A stretch of 64,000 bases of DNA from an uncultured Lactobacillus sp. (lineage in GTDB: Bacteria; Bacillota; Bacilli; Lactobacillales; Lactobacillaceae). The notes under the pieces were generated by a model, which was not told the origin of the DNA, made no database searches, and worked only from the letters and a program-made list of their open reading frames with translations. Shown here piece after piece: positions 60,194 to 64,000 of this stretch. Every line of letters starts with the position of its first letter. Position 1 is the stretch's first letter. The DNA lies in assembly GCA_948500755.1 (NCBI GenBank), contig CAOOYH010000001.1:1-64000 (forward strand). Reading direction: 5' to 3'. A program made the position numbers and the translations under genes.

Positions 60194-61480
60194 CTAATCT
60201 ACAAATTCAAAAGTAAAGTCAGCTATTGAAACATCGTCGCCAGTTACTGCTCCATTTTCTCTTAAAGCTTCATCTACACCCAAGCGCTTTAATTTACGAG
60301 CTAGAAGCATAATTCCATCAGTATGGTCAAGGTTAGTTCTTTGAACAAGACGCTCTAGCTTATTGCCTGTAACAACAAAGCTGTGTTCGCCTGTTCTTTC
60401 AACCTTAAAGCCTTCATCTTCTGGTTTCTTATAAATATATTCTTTTTCGGCAACTTTGATTTCTGCTGGTTTTTCAGCTTCTTCTTTAGCAACTTCTTCA
60501 ACAAGATCTGCGGTCTTACCCATTAGTTCACTAACACCTTTATGGGTAACACTAGAAATAGGATAGACAGTTTTATCTCCTAGTTTCTTCTTAAATTCCG
60601 CAAATTTTTCTTCACTACCAGGAATATCCATTTGTGTTGCTACAATAATTTCTTTCTTGGTAGTTAAATCCTTAGTGTAGCCTGCTAATTCCTTACGAAT
60701 TGTCTCATAGTCTTCGTAAGCATCACGGCCATTGTTTGGATCCATTGAAACTAAGTGTAAGATTACTTTTGTACGTTCAACATGACGCAAGAATTGAATT
60801 CCAAGTCCAACACCTTTTGAAGCACCTTCAATTAATCCTGGCAAGTCAGCCATTGAAAAATCACGACCATCTGGAAGAACAACCATTCCTAAGTTAGGAG
60901 TTAAGGTTGTAAATTCATAAGCGGCAATCTTTGGCTTAGCCTTAGTTACAACAGATAACAAGGTTGACTTACCAACAGATGGGAATCCTACTAGCCCGAC
61001 ATCAGCTAAGACCTTTAATTCCAAGCGTAAAGTACGGAATTCTCCCGGTTCACCATTTTCAGCAATTTCTGGAGCAGTTCTTGTTGGAGTGGCAAAGTGA
61101 ATATTACCTCTACCGCCTTTTCCTCCGTGAGCTACTACCAATTCTTGACCATTTTCAACTAAGTCGCCCAAAAGCTCGCCAGTATTAAAATCATAGACAC
61201 TTGTTCCCATCGGAACTTTTAATCTTACATCTTTTGCTCCGCGGCCATATTGTGATTTAATACGACCATTTTCACCGTTATCTGCCTTAAACTTACGTCT
61301 AAAGCGGAAATCCATTAAGGTTCTTAGGCCGGAGTCAGCAACTAAAATAATACTGCCTCCGCGGCCTCCGTCTCCACCGGCTGGTCCACCAAGTGGAACA
61401 TATTTCTCATGTCGAAAAGCAACGGCACCGTCGCCGCCCTTTCCTGCTTGTACATCTATTTTTGTTTGGTCGACAAACAT
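60194..61480 (-). CDS. obgE: GTPase Obg (CgtA)
   Basis: Essential ribosome-linked GTPase of 428 residues: glycine-rich Obg fold (GKGGDGAVAFRHEKYVPLGG ... GGRGGSI), G domain (GFPSVGKST at about 166; DLPG; TQMD in place of NKMD) and a C-terminal OCT domain (EGFKVERTGEHSFVVTG). NKMD to TQMD in the G4 motif (IIVATQMDIPG) is a known lactobacillus variant that should be checked. GGAGGC precedes the ATG. Confidence 0.96.
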   Translation of the reverse strand: MFVDQTKIDVQAGKGGDGAVAFRHEKYVPLGGPAGGDGGRGGSIILVADSGLRTLMDFRFRRKFKADNGENGRIKSQYGRGAKDVRLKVPMGTSVYDFNTGELLGDLVENGQELVVAHGGKGGRGNIHFATPTRTAPEIAENGEPGEFRTLRLELKVLADVGLVGFPSVGKSTLLSVVTKAKPKIAAYEFTTLTPNLGMVVLPDGRDFSMADLPGLIEGASKGVGLGIQFLRHVERTKVILHLVSMDPNNGRDAYEDYETIRKELAGYTKDLTTKKEIIVATQMDIPGSEEKFAEFKKKLGDKTVYPISSVTHKGVSELMGKTADLVEEVAKEEAEKPAEIKVAEKEYIYKKPEDEGFKVERTGEHSFVVTGNKLERLVQRTNLDHTDGIMLLARKLKRLGVDEALRENGAVTGDDVSIADFTFEFVD

Positions 61481-61587
61481 TATGTGTGCCTCCTTTATAT
61501 ATCAATTTATAATTAAAAATTTCCTTAAAGTTTCTTAACTATAATACCATATCAAGCCCCATTAAATCAGGTCTTTTATTGGTTAAT

Positions 61588-63390
61588 TTATAAACTCAAT
61601 TTTACAGTTTGTGCTTGCGGAAGAGTTAGACCAGCTTCTCTTAATTCATCCACTGATGCTTCTTTAATTTTCTTTAAAGAACCAAACTTTCTTAGGAGCT
61701 TATTTCTAGATTTAGGCCCAATACCCTTAATTTCATCTAATTTACTTGAAAGAGCATTTTTGGCATGAGTTCTTCTATGAAAAGTAATTGCAAAGCGGTG
61801 AACTTCATCCTGAATTCTGGTCATTAAGTAAAATCCCTCAGATTTTGGATCTAAAGGAATTAGCTTTAATTCTTCTCCCTTCGTAGGATCACCAAAAATC
61901 AAGTGATTAGTTCGGTGATGATCATCCTTTACCATTCCGGCGACAGGAATATTTACATTCAATTCATTTCTTAACACATCCAAACAAGCTTCAACTTGAA
62001 TCTGACCACCATCCATTAAAATAAGATCTGGCATTTTTTTATGTTCTTTTAAAAGTCGACTGTATCGTCTTCTAACTACTTCACGGGTGTTTCCTACTTC
62101 ATCAGCCGCATTTTGATGTTCAACCTCACCCTTTAATTTGTATTTACGATATTCATGTTTATCAGCTTCACCATCAGTAAATACTACCAAAGCAGAAACC
62201 GGGTCAGCTCCCTGAATATGAGAGTGGTCAAAACTTTCAATTCTATGTCCATACGGCAGCCCTAAAGCGTCAAAAATTTCTTTTTGTGCCCCCTTAGTTT
62301 TACGATTACCTAGTTCTAAGAGTCGGAATTTTTCATCTAGTTTCAACTTAGCATTGTCATGAGCCATTTCTAATAAGGCTTTCTTTTGACCACGTTGTGG
62401 TGTCCTTACTGGTACCTTTAGTACTTCAGATAAAGATTCATTATCAATTCCAGCTGGTACTAACACTTCTTTTGGTAAGACGCGATTGCGCTGTCCATAA
62501 AATTGAGCAATAAAGGAAACAAAGGCATCTTGTGGATCATTAGTATCAGTTAAAGGAAATAGTCTTGTTTCACGACGTAATAACTTAGCCTGTCTTAAAA
62601 AGAAAACTTGGATTGAAATCCAAGACTTATCAACGTAAAAATTAAAGATGTCCCGCTGAGTATGATCATTAGAAATAATCTTTTGTTTCTCAACAGTTTG
62701 TTCAATATATTTCAATTGATCCCTAATTTCAGCAGCACGTTCAAATTCTAGATCCATTGAAGCTTGCGTCATTTTTTCTGTCAGATCTTGCTTAACTTGG
62801 GCTATATCTCCATTTAAAAATCGCTTTATTTTTCTAATCTGAGCATCATAAGTACTCTTTGGCACTTCCTTAAAGCAAGCTCCTAGACATTGCCCCATGT
62901 GATAATAAAGACAGGGCCGGCCTTGATGACCTGTACATCTTCTTAGGGGCCAGACTTTTTGAATAAATTTTAAGGTTGCTTGTGCTGCATAAACATTTGG
63001 ATATGGTCCAAAATAATAACCATGATCCTTATGAACAATTGATGTTAAACGTGTTTGCGGATCACGTTCATTAGTAATTTCAATGTAAGGATAGCCTGTA
63101 CCTTGCTTTAATTGGACATTATAGTAAGGCTGATATTTTTTGATTAGTGTAATTTCTAACAGAAAAGATTCCTTGTCAGATGAGACAGTAATGATATCAA
63201 AATCACGTATTTCACGTACAAGTTCAGCACGTCTTCCCACTTGCTTACTTTTAAAATAGGAACGAACGCGGTTCTTTAAGTTCTTAGACTTTCCCACATA
63301 AATCACATTGCCGTTAACATCTTTCATCAAGTAGCAACCTGGCTTATCGGGCAAAAGCTTTAATTTATTTTCAATATGTTCCGTTGCCAT
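61588..63390 (-). CDS. uvrC: Excinuclease ABC subunit C
   Basis: Makes both cuts in nucleotide excision repair. 600 residues: GIY-YIG domain (GCYLMKDVNGNVIYVGKSKN), Cys-rich segment (RRCTGHQGRPCLYYHMGQCLG), UVR motif (ASMDLEFERAAEIRDQL), RNase H-like domain (SFDHSHIQGADPVSALVVFTD; LILMDGGQIQ) and a helix-hairpin-helix pair (LDEIKGIGPKSRNKLLRKFG). Single gene, divergent from the nucleoside hydrolase. Confidence 0.97.
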   Translation of the reverse strand: MATEHIENKLKLLPDKPGCYLMKDVNGNVIYVGKSKNLKNRVRSYFKSKQVGRRAELVREIRDFDIITVSSDKESFLLEITLIKKYQPYYNVQLKQGTGYPYIEITNERDPQTRLTSIVHKDHGYYFGPYPNVYAAQATLKFIQKVWPLRRCTGHQGRPCLYYHMGQCLGACFKEVPKSTYDAQIRKIKRFLNGDIAQVKQDLTEKMTQASMDLEFERAAEIRDQLKYIEQTVEKQKIISNDHTQRDIFNFYVDKSWISIQVFFLRQAKLLRRETRLFPLTDTNDPQDAFVSFIAQFYGQRNRVLPKEVLVPAGIDNESLSEVLKVPVRTPQRGQKKALLEMAHDNAKLKLDEKFRLLELGNRKTKGAQKEIFDALGLPYGHRIESFDHSHIQGADPVSALVVFTDGEADKHEYRKYKLKGEVEHQNAADEVGNTREVVRRRYSRLLKEHKKMPDLILMDGGQIQVEACLDVLRNELNVNIPVAGMVKDDHHRTNHLIFGDPTKGEELKLIPLDPKSEGFYLMTRIQDEVHRFAITFHRRTHAKNALSSKLDEIKGIGPKSRNKLLRKFGSLKKIKEASVDELREAGLTLPQAQTVKLSL

Positions 63391-63531
63391 AAATTATTTT
63401 TCCTTCCTATTAAAATTCCCATAGTATTTTATCACGTTCCTTCTTAAAACCAAGTAAGATGACTTTTTTGTTTACTCAATCCTTCATTTTCTTATAGAAT
63501 AGTAAATAGCCAAAAAGAAAGGTCGCAAATA

Positions 63532-64000
63532 ATGAAAAATATTTATTTTAATCATGATGGAAACATCGATGATTTAGTTTCACTTCTTCTACTCTTACAA
63601 GCGCCTGATATTAAACTCATTGGGATTAGTGCTATTGATGGTGATGGATATATTGATCCTTCAGTAGAAGCTTGTCGAAAAATGGTTGATAAATTCAATT
63701 TACGTGGTGATAAATTAGAAGTTGCTCGCTCTAATTCACGTGCTGTTCATCAATTTCCTAAAGAGTGGCGGATGGCAACATACTCATTTAACTACTTTCC
63801 AATTTTAAATGAGAGCGGTGAAATCAAGACCCCAGAAGCTGCTTTACCTGCTCACCTAGATATGATCGATAAAATTAAAAAAGCAGATGGACCAGTTACC
63901 TTAGTAATGACTGGCCCAATTACTGATTTAGCTCGAGCATTAGACGAAGATGCTTCAATTCAATCAAAAATTGAAAAAGTCTACTGGATGGGTGGCTCTC
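63532..64000 (+). CDS. Nucleoside hydrolase, 5' part only (cut by window edge)
   Basis: Splits ribonucleosides into base and ribose. The first 156 residues are in the window: NIYFNHDGNIDDLVSLLLLL carries the calcium-binding aspartates (D-NIDD; the usual DTDxGxDD motif is here NHDGNIDD), IKLIGISAIDGDGYIDPSVE, and VTLVMTGPITDLARAL with VYWMGGS at the edge, as in the IunH/RihB family. AAAGAAAGG lies ten bases ahead of the ATG. The first motif is atypical (Asn-His for Asp-Thr), so substrate and activity are not certain. Confidence 0.87.
   Translation, partial: MKNIYFNHDGNIDDLVSLLLLLQAPDIKLIGISAIDGDGYIDPSVEACRKMVDKFNLRGDKLEVARSNSRAVHQFPKEWRMATYSFNYFPILNESGEIKTPEAALPAHLDMIDKIKKADGPVTLVMTGPITDLARALDEDASIQSKIEKVYWMGGS

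Noticed and set aside
1..64000. CRISPR arrays, rRNA, tRNA genes and prophage
   Set aside because: No regularly spaced repeats, no recognisable tRNA or rRNA sequence, and no phage structural or integrase genes; the two tyrosine recombinases are the housekeeping XerC and XerD.

Overview
The window is a low-GC Firmicutes chromosome segment. Gene content and order (hslUV-xerC-trmFO-topA-dprA-rnhB-rbgA, xerD-ribT-scpA-scpB-rluB, pfkA-pyk, no window-encoded rRNA or tRNA) and protein sequences suggest a host-adapted lactobacillus of the Lactobacillus johnsonii / L. gasseri group. That assignment is from recognition, not from a search. Almost every gene is on the minus strand, so the window is probably shown against the direction of replication.

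Left flank, 1-11 kb, accessory and mixed: a LytTR regulator with a DUF3021 membrane partner; an acetoin pathway pair (alsS, alsD) in which alsS is cut by an in-frame TAA; a PPOX-fold flavoprotein; an Lsa-like ABC-F ribosome protection ATPase behind a long leader that looks like a ribosome-controlled attenuator with a three-codon upstream ORF; a YeiH-family transporter; a stand-alone TnpB element with a likely omega RNA; and several small membrane proteins, including a 36-residue one.

11-27.8 kb, core: a LysR-type effector domain without a DNA-binding domain, an aldose epimerase, HslUV, XerC, TrmFO, TopA, DprA, RNase HII, RbgA, a CtpA protease, YozE, DegV, a hemolysin III homologue, CCA-adding enzyme, a YitT transporter and a MenA-type prenyltransferase. 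A strong hairpin buries the dprA ribosome binding site.

27.9-36.5 kb, defence island: two decayed Mrr-type restriction genes, a small orphan ORF, a protein with a TIR / deoxyribosyltransferase-like C-terminal domain, and a complete type I restriction-modification system (hsdR, hsdM, hsdS). It lies between housekeeping blocks and is the most likely place for a little-described immune function.

36.6-64 kb, core: TPR protein, HU, Der, ribosomal protein S1, Cmk, an FMN-riboswitch-controlled riboflavin transporter (RibU), a LysM protein, the RluB-ScpB-ScpA-RibT-XerD-CvfB cluster, Pyk and PfkA (with a cre box on the pfkA promoter), DnaE, a 5'-nucleotidase-like phosphoesterase, L32, LapA-like protein, an SDR, RNase Z, an OatA-like O-acetyltransferase, Obg, UvrC, and the 5' part of a nucleoside hydrolase running off the right edge.

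The strongest unexplained signals are the ABC-F leader (three mutually exclusive hairpins arranged around a TTG-CGT-CTT-TAA mini-ORF), the TIR-like protein beside the type I system, and the hairpin over the dprA ribosome binding site.
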